Assembly: GCA_030595325.1 (NCBI GenBank)
Contig: JAUVDN010000009.1
Coordinates: forward strand, 1 to 42,421
Direction: 5' to 3'
DNA: 42,421 bases
Source: Gammaproteobacteria bacterium
GTDB taxonomy: Bacteria; Pseudomonadota; Gammaproteobacteria; SZUA-229
The position numbers were made by a program, and so were the translations under genes. Of the stretch, positions 8,637 to 17,154 are shown piece by piece (within the stretch, counting starts at the first letter, position 1; the number at the start of each line of letters is the position of its first letter). The notes beneath the pieces are model-generated. The model was not told where the DNA came from. It did not search any database and saw nothing but the letters and a program-made list of their open reading frames with translations.

Positions 8637-9377
8637 TTAGTTAGTAACATTATTACCAATCTGACCCTGACGCATCTGATCAGGCAGCTCTTGTACATTA
8701 TCCTGGAATTGATCACCCATATCGATAGGATTAGGCATCGTTACCTCTGGTGCACTCCAGCCACCAGGCATATCGCCCATACGGCTAGGTGCATTGATCA
8801 TGTCATCCCAGCCTTGTTCCATATTTCCTTTGTTTGGATTCATCCATTGGCTAGGTCCACTTCGGCCCCAGAACTTGTTGTTATTCCAGCCATTGTTATT
8901 ATTCCAACCACTGTTATTACGATTGCGGTTGTAACCAGGCATGTTATAAGCGGAAATACCGTTATCAGGGCCATAATTAGGACGCATATTAGGCGGCATA
9001 TTAGGATTGGGACCACGTTGAGGTGGATAAGCCCTGTAATTTTGTGGCGGTGGGTTTCCGCGGTAGGCATTTGGTGCCCGATAGTTGTTATATTGGCCTT
9101 GAGGGTTCTGGTTTGGCTGTACTGGTCTTTGCTGAGGTGCAGAGTTGTACGTTGGTGGCATGTTATTACTACTAAACCTTGGGCTATTAAAGCCCGGGCT
9201 GTTATTAAAACCAGACCAGCTAGGGGCTTGCCAGTAGTTATTGGTAGGCTGACTCGGCACCCAGTTGTGACCCGCTCCGTCATTGTTGGCATTCGCTGTT
9301 GCTGCAAATGCGCTTAATACTACGCCTGCTATTACTACATTAAGGCTAGCCGTTGTAATCGGTTTAAGACTTTTCAC
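8637..9377 (-). CDS. Asn/Pro/Gly-rich exported protein, possibly sulfur-globule type
   Basis: 246 aa with a Sec signal peptide (about 1-30, cleaved near ATANA|NN) and then a low-complexity chain rich in Asn, Pro, Gly, Gln and aromatic residues. It has short repeats such as NNNNGWNNN at about 157-167 and many PNMPPNMRPN-like runs. From about residue 185 a more ordered tail follows (WDDMINAPSRMGDMPGGW...MPNPIDMGDQF). No catalytic motif or membrane segment is seen. The composition resembles envelope-exported structural proteins, including proteins annotated as sulfur-globule proteins in sulfur-oxidising gammaproteobacteria; that reading is inference. The gene is monocistronic and ends at a strong terminator, which fits an abundant product. 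The antisense frame is open only because of the codon pattern. Confidence 0.75.
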   Translation of the reverse strand: MKSLKPITTASLNVVIAGVVLSAFAATANANNDGAGHNWVPSQPTNNYWQAPSWSGFNNSPGFNSPRFSSNNMPPTYNSAPQQRPVQPNQNPQGQYNNYRAPNAYRGNPPPQNYRAYPPQRGPNPNMPPNMRPNYGPDNGISAYNMPGYNRNRNNSGWNNNNGWNNNKFWGRSGPSQWMNPNKGNMEQGWDDMINAPSRMGDMPGGWSAPEVTMPNPIDMGDQFQDNVQELPDQMRQGQIGNNVTN

Positions 9378-9478
9378 TCTAATACTCTCCAGAGGTGTTC
9401 TTTGTTATTGATTGTTAGAATAATAAACCTGTAGCGGGCTGAGTACCAGTATTATTGAAACTATTTCACTGTCTGAAA

Positions 9479-9520
9479 AATAAGCTAATTTACTGAAATC
9501 AGTAAAAAATACGGCTTATT
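9479..9520 (-). terminator. Nested hairpin, likely terminator of the 9545-9934 gene
   Basis: Outer arms 9479-9485 and 9514-9520 (7 bp) enclose an inner perfect hairpin, 9489-9495 with 9500-9506 and a 4-nt loop. Read on the minus strand, the structure follows the stop codon by about 25 nt and ends in a short T run. Confidence 0.5.
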
Positions 9521-9544
9521 CAGGTCTGGATAACATCTTCGATG

Positions 9545-9934
9545 TCAGGGTTCTATCGCATTGATAGTAGTTGCCTGTCTCAGTAGGGGGTTGCAGTTTT
9601 TAATTGTGACTTGTCCCTGTAACAAGTTGCCACGTGAATATTCTCTGAAGTGGCAGGTATTTGTTTCGGGATTGTAATTTTCTATCCAGAGATTATCATC
9701 TTTCCATGTTGCGGCAAGATGCAGTTCACCTTCTGGAACACTGATGCTCATTACGCCACCGTAACGTTTGACAAAGACCTGCTGGAAATGAAAATAGTAG
9801 GCTGAAATGCCGATTATTAATACACATATAGAAGCTATTCCAGCTATCTTCCATTCTTTGATTTGATAACCAATAAAGTAGAGTAGACCGAGAGCCAGAG
9901 CGGCGACAATAAGCCAGTATAAATAGGTAATCAT
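9545..9934 (-). CDS. Small membrane protein of unknown function
   Basis: 129 aa. Two hydrophobic segments at about 4-23 and 29-48 are followed by a soluble domain (about 55-129) predicted outside the cytoplasm if the hairpin inserts normally. The domain contains two Cys (CHFREYS and KNCNPL), which could form a disulfide. I recognise no family. A start at the first ATG gives a continuous hydrophobic N-terminus. It is a single gene, with a likely terminator after it and the DUF4384 lipoprotein gene divergent from it. Confidence 0.6.
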   Translation of the reverse strand: MITYLYWLIVAALALGLLYFIGYQIKEWKIAGIASICVLIIGISAYYFHFQQVFVKRYGGVMSISVPEGELHLAATWKDDNLWIENYNPETNTCHFREYSRGNLLQGQVTIKNCNPLLRQATTINAIEP

Positions 9935-10016
9935 AATTTCCTCAGTTTATTTGATAGAGATTTTTGCATGTTAGCAATGATTGAAGATCGGTGTTGCAAT
10001 AAAAAGCATTCATGTG

Positions 10017-10046
10017 AATAATTGTGCTGTAAATAATTATGCTGTA
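10017..10046. repeat. 15-bp direct tandem duplication
   Basis: Two adjacent 15-bp units (10017-10031, 10032-10046) differ by one base. They lie about 45 bp before the DUF4384 start, in the divergent promoter region. Confidence 0.7.
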
Positions 10047-10090
10047 AAAAATTGCGTTGATAACCATCGCACCTGACCAAAAAACACTCA

Positions 10091-10606
10091 ATGAAAAAAA
10101 TATATAGCCTATTGCTAATAGTGACACCCTTATTTTCTTGCGCACAAAGCTATGTTGAGCCTACAGAAGATGAACATACGAAAAAGACAAACCCGACAGC
10201 ATTACAAACTATTCCACTAGAGTTAACAACAGACAAAAGAGAACAGAATGTTTTTGTTGAAGGCGATGAATTGCAGTGGTTAGTGAGCTTGGGAAGTGAC
10301 GCCTATTTATACATGTATCATATCGATTCACTAAATAATGTGATCCAGTTACTACCCAGTGTAAATCAAGAAAGTAATTTTTACCCGGCTGGTTATTTTC
10401 AAACCATCCCGGAGTATGACAATGGATACAGATTTATTATTGGTGAGACTTTTGGTAGTGAGGTCATCTGGATAATAGCCAGTGACAAATTAATAGCGAT
10501 GGATGTTAAATATGCTTCGATTGATGATGTAAAAATGAAAATTAAAACTGAATCAAGGGCAGCGTACGGTGAGATTTCTTATACAATTTCAACGATAAAA
10601 AAATAA
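10091..10606 (+). CDS. DUF4384-containing lipoprotein
   Basis: 171 aa. The signal peptide ends in the lipobox LFSC, with lipidated Cys17, so the protein should be anchored in the envelope. From about residue 45 the chain follows the DUF4384 pattern: a block around FVEGDELQWLVSLGSDAYLYMYHIDSL, then a polar segment, GYRFIIGETFGSEVIWIIAS and a short end. The domain is often attached to Ser/Thr kinases, caspases or secreted proteins, and its function is unknown. Here it stands alone. The gene converges on the PDZ protein gene with an 18-bp gap. Confidence 0.75.
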   Translation: MKKIYSLLLIVTPLFSCAQSYVEPTEDEHTKKTNPTALQTIPLELTTDKREQNVFVEGDELQWLVSLGSDAYLYMYHIDSLNNVIQLLPSVNQESNFYPAGYFQTIPEYDNGYRFIIGETFGSEVIWIIASDKLIAMDVKYASIDDVKMKIKTESRAAYGEISYTISTIKK

Positions 10607-10624
10607 ATTTATGTAACAGTAGTA

Positions 10625-11467
10625 TTACGGCGTTAAGCGTGTAGCACCTAACTGCATACCTAGTGGCCCCCGAGGTACAGAAAAGCTAAATATTTCACCA
10701 TTACGGTAAACGCTGATAGATACGTACTCACCAAGTTCTCCTTGTGATGTTGCATCTTTTAATTCTGTCCAGGTAAACATTCGATTATCGTCATAACTCA
10801 GCACGATATCACCTTTCTGTATACCGGCTTCTTCTGCTGCAGAGCCAAGCATAACCGACGATATTTTTATGCGGTTATTCTGTCGGCTGTTAAACAGATA
10901 TTCATCGTATTGCTCATCACCTAGCTCAACTCTTAGGCTGACATCCTGCTGGTTAATAACTTCAAGTTCATCGTAGTATTGCTGAGTATTAAGATAATTT
11001 TTTCTGGTAGAGATATCTTGCAGCTCCAGGCGCTTAAGCTCAACTGCGCTTTTTCTGCGAACAATGTCTTCTGCGATGGTAGGGTCTATGCCACCACGCA
11101 GAAGACTTTCAAGGCTGTATAGACGCTGAGTCAAGGCTGATGCCTGCCATCTTTTATTGGTGCTTATAGGTGTGCTTAATGGAGCGTTAGTGCTTGCAGT
11201 CGTAGCAAGATCTAAAAGGTCTGATTCAACCTTCTGTAGCTGCTGTTTCAGCAGAGATAATTCAGATTCCAGATTTTCGATTCGCTCCGAGTCACTATTC
11301 GTTATGTCTTTTTCTGTGAAGGGGTTACTAAAAGTAGCTGACTTATTAGGTGCAGCGATATCACTAGAGTCAGTACTTGCATCTTTTCTAGAATCACTGA
11401 ATATAAAATAAGATGATGCAAAACCGGTTATTAAAAATGATAAAGCGATTAATATGGACTTGTTCAT
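10625..11467 (-). CDS. Membrane-anchored coiled-coil and PDZ protein
   Basis: 280 aa. One N-terminal membrane segment (about 5-23) is followed by a polar linker, a short coiled coil (about 58-92, SERIENLESELSLLKQQLQ) and a helical region. A PDZ domain occupies about 195-275 (SSVMLGSAAEEAGIQKGDIVLSYDDNRM). No protease domain is present, so it is not DegP or RseP. It probably serves as a periplasmic adaptor that recognises C-terminal tails. The ATG is preceded directly by six 13-bp repeats (11469-11546) and no obvious Shine-Dalgarno sequence, so expression could depend on the array. Confidence 0.75.
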   Translation of the reverse strand: MNKSILIALSFLITGFASSYFIFSDSRKDASTDSSDIAAPNKSATFSNPFTEKDITNSDSERIENLESELSLLKQQLQKVESDLLDLATTASTNAPLSTPISTNKRWQASALTQRLYSLESLLRGGIDPTIAEDIVRRKSAVELKRLELQDISTRKNYLNTQQYYDELEVINQQDVSLRVELGDEQYDEYLFNSRQNNRIKISSVMLGSAAEEAGIQKGDIVLSYDDNRMFTWTELKDATSQGELGEYVSISVYRNGEIFSFSVPRGPLGMQLGATRLTP

Positions 11468-11468
11468 C

Positions 11469-11546
11469 TTATGAGCAGCAGTTATGAGCAGCAGTTATGA
11501 GCAGCAGTTATGAGCAATAGTAGTGAGCAATAGTAGTGAGCAATAG
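11469..11546. repeat. 13-bp tandem repeat, six copies
   Basis: The unit ttatgagcagcag occurs at 11469, 11482 and 11495, then changes to ttatgagcaatag (11508) and tagtgagcaatag (11521, 11534). The array is exactly 78 bp long and fills almost all the space between the PDZ gene start (11467) and the srmB stop (11557). Confidence 0.92.
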
Positions 11547-11556
11547 TTATGCGTAC

Positions 11557-12870
11557 TTATTCGGAGTGATGCTCATCTGTAGGTTTACGACGTTTGCCGA
11601 TGTTTTTCTTATCACGCACTCTGTTTTTACTTTTTGTTTTTATAGTTTTGACCTTTTTTATTTTCTTTCTTTTTTTACCGTAAGATTTACCCGATGATTT
11701 CCTGTGATCAGGGCCAGTAAAATTTGCAGCGAGTGAATCAAGTTTTGTTTCGACACATTCGAATTTTAAGAAATTCTCTATGCTTATCATCTTGTTCCAT
11801 TCATTAGCATTCACCAGTGTAATGGCGGTGCCTGTCTCATACATTCTGCCAGTACGTCCGATACGGTGCATGTAATCTTCACCATTTTTAGGCACGTCAA
11901 AATTTATGATCAAATCAAGGTCAGGGATATCCAGTCCACGAGAAGCGACGTCCGTTGCGACAAGTATATTTAATTCTTCTTTTCTGAAATTGCGTAGCAA
12001 ACGGTTTCTTACATCCTGTTCAACGTCACTGTGGATAAATGAATTATTTATGTCTTTTGACTGCAGAGCAGAACTAATCTGATTTACCGTTTCTTTTTTA
12101 TTGGCAAATATTATGGCTTTGTTAAAGCTGTAGCCAGTGTTGTCATCTTTGTTTTTTGTGCTGAGTATTTTCTGGCATAGTTTTATCTTGTGATGATTGT
12201 CGTCAGCGAGTATTTTCTGCTGCAGTATGTTTTCATTATTTTCACGAGAACTGTCGATCAGAATAGTTTCCGGATCAATCATGATCGTATCGATTATCTC
12301 TTCGAATTTCGTTTGATTGAAACTGGCTGAATAAAGAACTGTTTGGCTTTCATCACTACAGTTACTAGCTATCGTTATAACATCGTCACTGAATCCCATG
12401 GTCAACATACGGTCAGCTTCGTCCAGTACGACGATATTGATAGCTTCCAGCTCTATAACACTTCGTTTGACGTGTTCTAGCAGGCGACCCGGTGTGGCAA
12501 TAATTATTTGCGGGTATTTTTCCAGTTCTTGAATCTGATGTTTAGGATCTTCGCCACCGATAATCACTGCTGTTTTTATGTCAGTAAATTGCGCGAGCAG
12601 CATGCACTGTTTGTTTATCTGCCGACACAGATCTCGTGTTGGCGCAAGAATCAGAGCCTGAGTCAGTGTTTGAGGATTATCAAGAATTTGTTGTAGCAGG
12701 GGCAGAACATACGACACAGTTTTTCCACTGCCTGTCCTGGCATTGACGATTAGATCTCTTCCTTGAAGTGCCAGCGGGATTGCCACTTGCTGCACTTCAG
12801 TCATTTCTTTGAACCCGAGTTGATCTACGGCATCCAATAAAGGTTCATCAAGTAATAGGGAGGAAAACAA
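11557..12870 (-). CDS. srmB: ATP-dependent RNA helicase SrmB
   Basis: 437-aa DEAD-box helicase that helps early assembly of the 50S subunit. Motif I is ARTGSGKT at 44-51, motif Ia APTRDL (usually PTREL), DEAD at 150-153, and RGLDI and HRIGRTGR are intact. Motif III reads SAS (181-183) in place of the almost universal SAT. The C-terminal tail is strongly basic and ends in the SrmB-specific pattern RDKKNIGKRRKP, which supports the name over RhlB, RhlE or DeaD. It lies 90 bp upstream of the PDZ gene on the same strand, separated from it by the repeat array, and is divergent from the DsrE-like gene. Confidence 0.87.
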   Translation of the reverse strand: MFSSLLLDEPLLDAVDQLGFKEMTEVQQVAIPLALQGRDLIVNARTGSGKTVSYVLPLLQQILDNPQTLTQALILAPTRDLCRQINKQCMLLAQFTDIKTAVIIGGEDPKHQIQELEKYPQIIIATPGRLLEHVKRSVIELEAINIVVLDEADRMLTMGFSDDVITIASNCSDESQTVLYSASFNQTKFEEIIDTIMIDPETILIDSSRENNENILQQKILADDNHHKIKLCQKILSTKNKDDNTGYSFNKAIIFANKKETVNQISSALQSKDINNSFIHSDVEQDVRNRLLRNFRKEELNILVATDVASRGLDIPDLDLIINFDVPKNGEDYMHRIGRTGRMYETGTAITLVNANEWNKMISIENFLKFECVETKLDSLAANFTGPDHRKSSGKSYGKKRKKIKKVKTIKTKSKNRVRDKKNIGKRRKPTDEHHSE

Positions 12871-12988
12871 ATTAACACCTGTGCTACAGTTGGTTATTTA
12901 GGGTAAATGGTGATTATAAGCTATCTCTGTTATGGAATTTGCAAAATTACACATTTTTTAGAAATAGAAATGGCACTGGAGAATTACG

Positions 12989-13474
12989 ATGAAACTTACA
13001 AAACGACGTCAATTTTTATCAATGCTAGGCATCGGAGGGCTAAGTTTAGGCGGGGCTAGCGTCACCACAAAACAGGCGTACGCACATCATACAGAGACAC
13101 ATTTTGAAGATAAATCTGCGCACAGGCTTGTGTATCAATGTAATAAGGCTGACCATGATTACATCGATCATGTTTTATTTTCCTGTGGTGAAATGTTACG
13201 TAAATATGGTGATGATATTGAGTTAGTAGTCGCAGCATTCGGCCCGGGCTTGAATCTACTCGCCAAACGACCGAAGCGAGCGATAACAGTAATGCAGAAA
13301 AAACGTGTTAAATCGCTGAGTGAATATGGCGTCAGGTTTCATGCTTGTGGTAACACCATGAAGAGCATGAGTTGGCAGGAAAAGGATATTGTCGAAGAAG
13401 CAGTTATTGTGCCTATCGGCGTTGACGGTATCATGCAGTTACAAGAACAGGGTTTCTCTTACATTAGCCTTTAA
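12989..13474 (+). CDS. Tat-exported DsrE/DsrF-like protein
   Basis: 161 aa. The first 32 residues form a twin-arginine signal peptide (TKRRQFLSMLG with a hydrophobic run, cleavage near AYA|HH). The mature part follows the DsrE fold: VYQCNKADHDYIDHVL, then ELVVAAFGPGLNLLAK and a C-terminal block RFHACGNTMKSM. Cys120 lies where related DsrE/F-type proteins keep their conserved Cys; Cys51 and Cys66 are also present. Relatives are annotated as intracellular sulfur oxidation proteins, though export by Tat places this one in the periplasm. The substrate is unknown. Its stop lies 1 nt from the rapA stop on the other strand. Confidence 0.8.
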   Translation: MKLTKRRQFLSMLGIGGLSLGGASVTTKQAYAHHTETHFEDKSAHRLVYQCNKADHDYIDHVLFSCGEMLRKYGDDIELVVAAFGPGLNLLAKRPKRAITVMQKKRVKSLSEYGVRFHACGNTMKSMSWQEKDIVEEAVIVPIGVDGIMQLQEQGFSYISL

Positions 13475-13475
13475 C

Positions 13476-16358
13476 TTAGGTGGCAACGATAACTCTTACG
13501 GCGTCTAAACGTAGATTAGCACCTTCAATTACTTCGGTTAGACTAGACAGTTGCTTCTCAAAATAGCTTATTTCCTCTACCCTTATATTAGGATTCACTT
13601 TAGATAACGCTCTTAATCTATTGATTTCAATCGATAACGTTTCGCTTGCTTGATTTTGTGCTAACGCTAAAAGTTTAGTAGATTTGAGCTCTGCGTATTT
13701 TTCACTGCGCTGCAGCATAGCTTTCAAAATTTTCTTTTTAGCCTTAACTATCTTGTTACCAACACCTGTATCGACGAACTGACGAGTTTTATTGATGTTT
13801 GTATGCGGAAGTTTCAAGTTATGGTCAGCACCGCGTTCATCACAGACAACACGAATCATCGTTGGCGGCAGGTATCGGTTTGTCTGTAACTCTTCAATCG
13901 GTGCACCTTCCAGTAAAAACAGACACTCGAGTAAAACTGTACCTGCGCTAACACCGCTGTATTCTGTAGCGGTGACAGCGGTATTACCCATTTCATTGGT
14001 GAGAACGATATCGATAGCATTGTTTGTTAACGGGTGCTCCCAACTTATGTAATGCGCATCCTCGAAACTTAGTGCAGTATTTCGATTGTAAGTGATGGTC
14101 ATACCATCTTCTGTTAGGCCTGGAAAATGACTAATCATGTGTTCAGTCGGGGTGATAACAAAACAGTTTTCACTGTGTATATCTGTATCGATACCAAAAC
14201 AGTCAAATGCACTTTCCATGTAATCAGCCAGCTGCGTTGACTCATCTTCAGTCTCTGCACGCTGTTTAATGTCTTGCGCCACAGATGGTCGACAGGAATT
14301 ATATTCCAGTAAGCGATCACGACCACGCTGTAGTGTCTGGCTTAAATCAATGTAATATTCGCTAGAATGCTCGAGTAACGCGGTAAGCTCGTCTTGTTTT
14401 GCATCTAACTGAACGGTGTTACCAAGTAGCTGGTAGAGATCATGCTGGACACGTTTAAAGACAGAGTGACCTGCCGGGCAGGTATGTTCAAACGCGTGTA
14501 ATGCCTCGTGATACCAGCGGTAACATACTTCCTGTGCAGAATTTTCGAAGTAGGGGACGTGGATATTGATTGTATTCTTTTGACCAATTCGATCAAGACG
14601 TCCGATACGCTGCTCCAGTAAATCAGGGTTCACTGGTAAATCGAATAAAATAAGGTGATGTGAAAACTGGAAATTACGGCCTTCACTGCCTATTTCAGAA
14701 CAGACAAGAATCTGACTGCCAGTTTCATTATCCGCAAAAAAAGCTGCTGCACGATCACGTTCAATGATACTTAAACCTTCATGAAAAGCAGTCGCGTGTA
14801 ATCCCGTCTGAATTTTAATATGTTGTGTTATTTCTAACGCTGAATTGGCATCGGCGGTGATGACGAGTATTTTTTTAGGGTTTAACTCGGCACATTTTTT
14901 CGTCAGCCATTCGATGCGTGAGTCTAACTGTGTCCAATGCTGCGCTGAATCTTGTTGCTGATACAATAATTCAGGTGTTAACAGCTCAGTTACATCATCT
15001 GATTTCAAAGACTGATAAGGTTCTGGTAATGCTAATGGGTAAGCGTGCAGTAGACGTTCAGGAAAACCTTTGACTGCAGAACGCGTATTTCTGAATAAAA
15101 CACGGCCTGTACCATGGCGGTCGAGCAGATGTTCGACTAATTCAATTCGTGCTTGCTCCGCATCATCATCTTCTGCCTGTCCGTCGTTGATACAATCAAA
15201 TAGTGAATCATTATCACCTTCGTTGATCGTTGACTTTATTAGTGCAATATCACTGTCAGTTAACGTTTTATTGTTTAGTAAATCCTCGATTACCTGTGCA
15301 TACGGTTCGTAATTTTCTTCCTCGTCAACAAACTGCTGAAAGTCAGGGAAGCGATCAGGATCAAGCAGTCGAAGACGTGCAAAGTGACTTTCCTTACCCA
15401 GTTGTTCTGGTGTTGCTGTAAGCAATAAAACACCTTTTGTTTGCTGACTTAATTGCTCAACAACCATATATTCAATACTGGGTTCATCTGCTGACCATTG
15501 CAGGTGATGCGCTTCATCAACAACCATCAGATCCCAGTCGCCAAACACACACTGCTCAAATGCACTGGCATTGCTAACTAAAAAATCAATGCTGCATAAA
15601 ACCAGTTGTTCTGAATGAAAGATGTTTTCATATTCATTTGCTTCAATCAGGTCATCACAGCGATTTTGATCGAATATTTTAAAATGAAGATTGAAGCGGC
15701 GTAACATCTCCACCAGCCATTGATGCATCAATGTTTCTGGCACCACGATCAAAATGCGGTTAGCACGTTCGGTGATTAGCTGATGATGAAGGATCAAGCC
15801 GGCTTCGATAGTTTTACCCAGGCCAACTTCATCTGCCAGTAAAACGCGAGGTGCATAACGGTTAGCAACCTCATGTGCGATATATAACTGGTGCGGGATT
15901 AAGCTGGTACGACTGCCGGTAAGACCATACAGGTCTGACTTGGCCAGACGATTTTTATGAAACAGGGTCTGATAACGTAGTTCGAACCAGTTATCCTTAT
16001 CAATCTGTCCATTGAATAATCGCTCAGAAGGGCGATTTAGCTGAATAAAATTATCAAGCTCCGCTTCTTCGATGGTGCATTCTTTACCGTTACTATCGAT
16101 TCCAGAGTAGCTGATGAGGCCATGATTCTCTGCTACCTGCTTAACCGTAATCTTTTTACCCTCATGGCCATTGATCGAATCACCCACAGAAAACATGACA
16201 CGCGTTAGTGGTGCCGTCAGTTTTGCATAAGTACGGGTTTCGCCAGTAGCAAGGAATAAAACGGTTAGTGTGCGCTCTTCAACAGAAAGGATGGTACCAA
16301 GCCCCATCTGGAGTTCAGCATCACTGATACAGCGTTGACCAGGAATAAAATCAGCCAT
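13476..16358 (-). CDS. rapA: RNA polymerase-associated protein RapA (SWI2/SNF2 ATPase)
   Basis: 960 aa, about as long as E. coli RapA (968). It binds RNA polymerase and recycles stalled or post-termination enzyme using ATP. N-terminal Tudor-like domains (about 1-110, FIPGQRCISDAELQMGLGTI) are followed by the helicase core: DEVGLGKT at 176-183, DEAH at 281-284, TATPEQLG, FRNTR, SEIGSEGRNFQF and the arginine finger motif EQRIGRLDRIGQ. The C-terminal region ends in AVRVIVAT. The order and motifs match RapA along the whole length, with no break. It converges tail-to-tail on the DsrE-like gene. Confidence 0.97.
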   Translation of the reverse strand: MADFIPGQRCISDAELQMGLGTILSVEERTLTVLFLATGETRTYAKLTAPLTRVMFSVGDSINGHEGKKITVKQVAENHGLISYSGIDSNGKECTIEEAELDNFIQLNRPSERLFNGQIDKDNWFELRYQTLFHKNRLAKSDLYGLTGSRTSLIPHQLYIAHEVANRYAPRVLLADEVGLGKTIEAGLILHHQLITERANRILIVVPETLMHQWLVEMLRRFNLHFKIFDQNRCDDLIEANEYENIFHSEQLVLCSIDFLVSNASAFEQCVFGDWDLMVVDEAHHLQWSADEPSIEYMVVEQLSQQTKGVLLLTATPEQLGKESHFARLRLLDPDRFPDFQQFVDEEENYEPYAQVIEDLLNNKTLTDSDIALIKSTINEGDNDSLFDCINDGQAEDDDAEQARIELVEHLLDRHGTGRVLFRNTRSAVKGFPERLLHAYPLALPEPYQSLKSDDVTELLTPELLYQQQDSAQHWTQLDSRIEWLTKKCAELNPKKILVITADANSALEITQHIKIQTGLHATAFHEGLSIIERDRAAAFFADNETGSQILVCSEIGSEGRNFQFSHHLILFDLPVNPDLLEQRIGRLDRIGQKNTINIHVPYFENSAQEVCYRWYHEALHAFEHTCPAGHSVFKRVQHDLYQLLGNTVQLDAKQDELTALLEHSSEYYIDLSQTLQRGRDRLLEYNSCRPSVAQDIKQRAETEDESTQLADYMESAFDCFGIDTDIHSENCFVITPTEHMISHFPGLTEDGMTITYNRNTALSFEDAHYISWEHPLTNNAIDIVLTNEMGNTAVTATEYSGVSAGTVLLECLFLLEGAPIEELQTNRYLPPTMIRVVCDERGADHNLKLPHTNINKTRQFVDTGVGNKIVKAKKKILKAMLQRSEKYAELKSTKLLALAQNQASETLSIEINRLRALSKVNPNIRVEEISYFEKQLSSLTEVIEGANLRLDAVRVIVAT

Positions 16359-16552
16359 TATTTGTCTCTATTTTTCATCAGAGGCATATTTTACGGCAGA
16401 TTTATTTTTAATCGTATAGTTTTTAGTGGGTATGGTGCGGTTTTTTTGTATTGCATTGACATTGTACGTTTACGTCATCTTTAGGAGCGGATTTTTTGTT
16501 ATTATTTTTTCTTGCTGATTAATTTGTATCTGACCACTTTAGTTATTCTTAT

Positions 16553-17072
16553 AGATTGCGGTATTCGCACCACGGGCGAGTCACTCTTTTGCTACAGCCC
16601 AAAAGAGTAACCAGAAAAGGCCGTCGCGACGCTAGTCGCCCCTGTAAAAAGCACAGAGGTTCCCACAGAGGTGTTGCTGGCATCATGCTGTGAAAAAACT
16701 CGCAGAAGACGCTCAAACAGTTTTCACAGAAAGCTCATGACACCAGCAACACCTCAGTGGCTTGGCTAATGCGAGGGGGAAAGTCAAAAGAATAGAGCAG
16801 AAACTAGAAACAAGCACTGTTTTGTTTTTGATCTTTAGTCCACATTAGGCAAGCCATTGAGATAGTGCTGTTGTCATGAGCTTTCTGTGAAAACTGTCTG
16901 AGCGTACGTGTTTTTTCAACGTAGGCGAGTTTTTTCACAGCATGATAACAGTGCTCTCTTAATGGGGACCCTGTGCTTTTTACAGGGCGTAGACGTCGTG
17001 GCGGCCTTTTCTGGGTACTCTTTGTGGCTGCTGACAAAGAGTGCCTCGCCCGCGGTGCGACTACCGCAATCT
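16553..17072. repeat. Large imperfect inverted repeat, possible MITE-like element
   Basis: Left arm 16553-16771 (219 nt) and right arm 16843-17072 (230 nt) are reverse complements with scattered mismatches and small indels, around a 71-bp centre. Exact matches include 22 bp (16682-16703 with 16925-16946) and 25 bp (16718-16742 with 16872-16896). Each arm also contains smaller dyads, such as the one around the cactctttt blocks. CTTA lies outside both ends (16548-16551, 17073-17076), too short to count as a target duplication. The arms begin with a gcgggcgag-type segment that resembles repeats scattered in other gammaproteobacteria, by memory only. Confidence 0.85.
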
Positions 17073-17126
17073 CTTAGAAACATACAAACGTAAGATGAAA
17101 AATAATAAATAAGAAAAAACAAAAGA

Positions 17127-17154
17127 TCGCGGAATGAGAAAATTCCGCTCCTAC
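17127..17154. repeat. REP-like hairpin (single unit)
   Basis: The sequence reads tcgcggaat...attccgctcctac, the reverse complement of the GTAGGAGCGG...CCGCGA layout known from Pseudomonas REP elements. The hairpin pairs cggaat with attccg. It lies between the large inverted repeat and the TauE stop. Confidence 0.7.

Noticed and set aside
8691-9317. A 208-codon frame antisense to the Asn-rich protein gene
   Set aside because: Long only because AAT/AAC and CCN codons give few stops on the other strand; the product has no protein-like pattern.
9942-10145. A 67-codon antisense frame over the DUF4384 gene start
   Set aside because: Overlaps the well supported lipoprotein signal peptide and has no family pattern.
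11469-11546. Possible CRISPR-like array
   Set aside because: Units are 13 bp and adjacent, without spacers.
16804-17122. Three short reading frames over the right arm of the large inverted repeat
   Set aside because: They overlap each other on both strands, lack ribosome sites and resemble no protein; they come from the palindrome.
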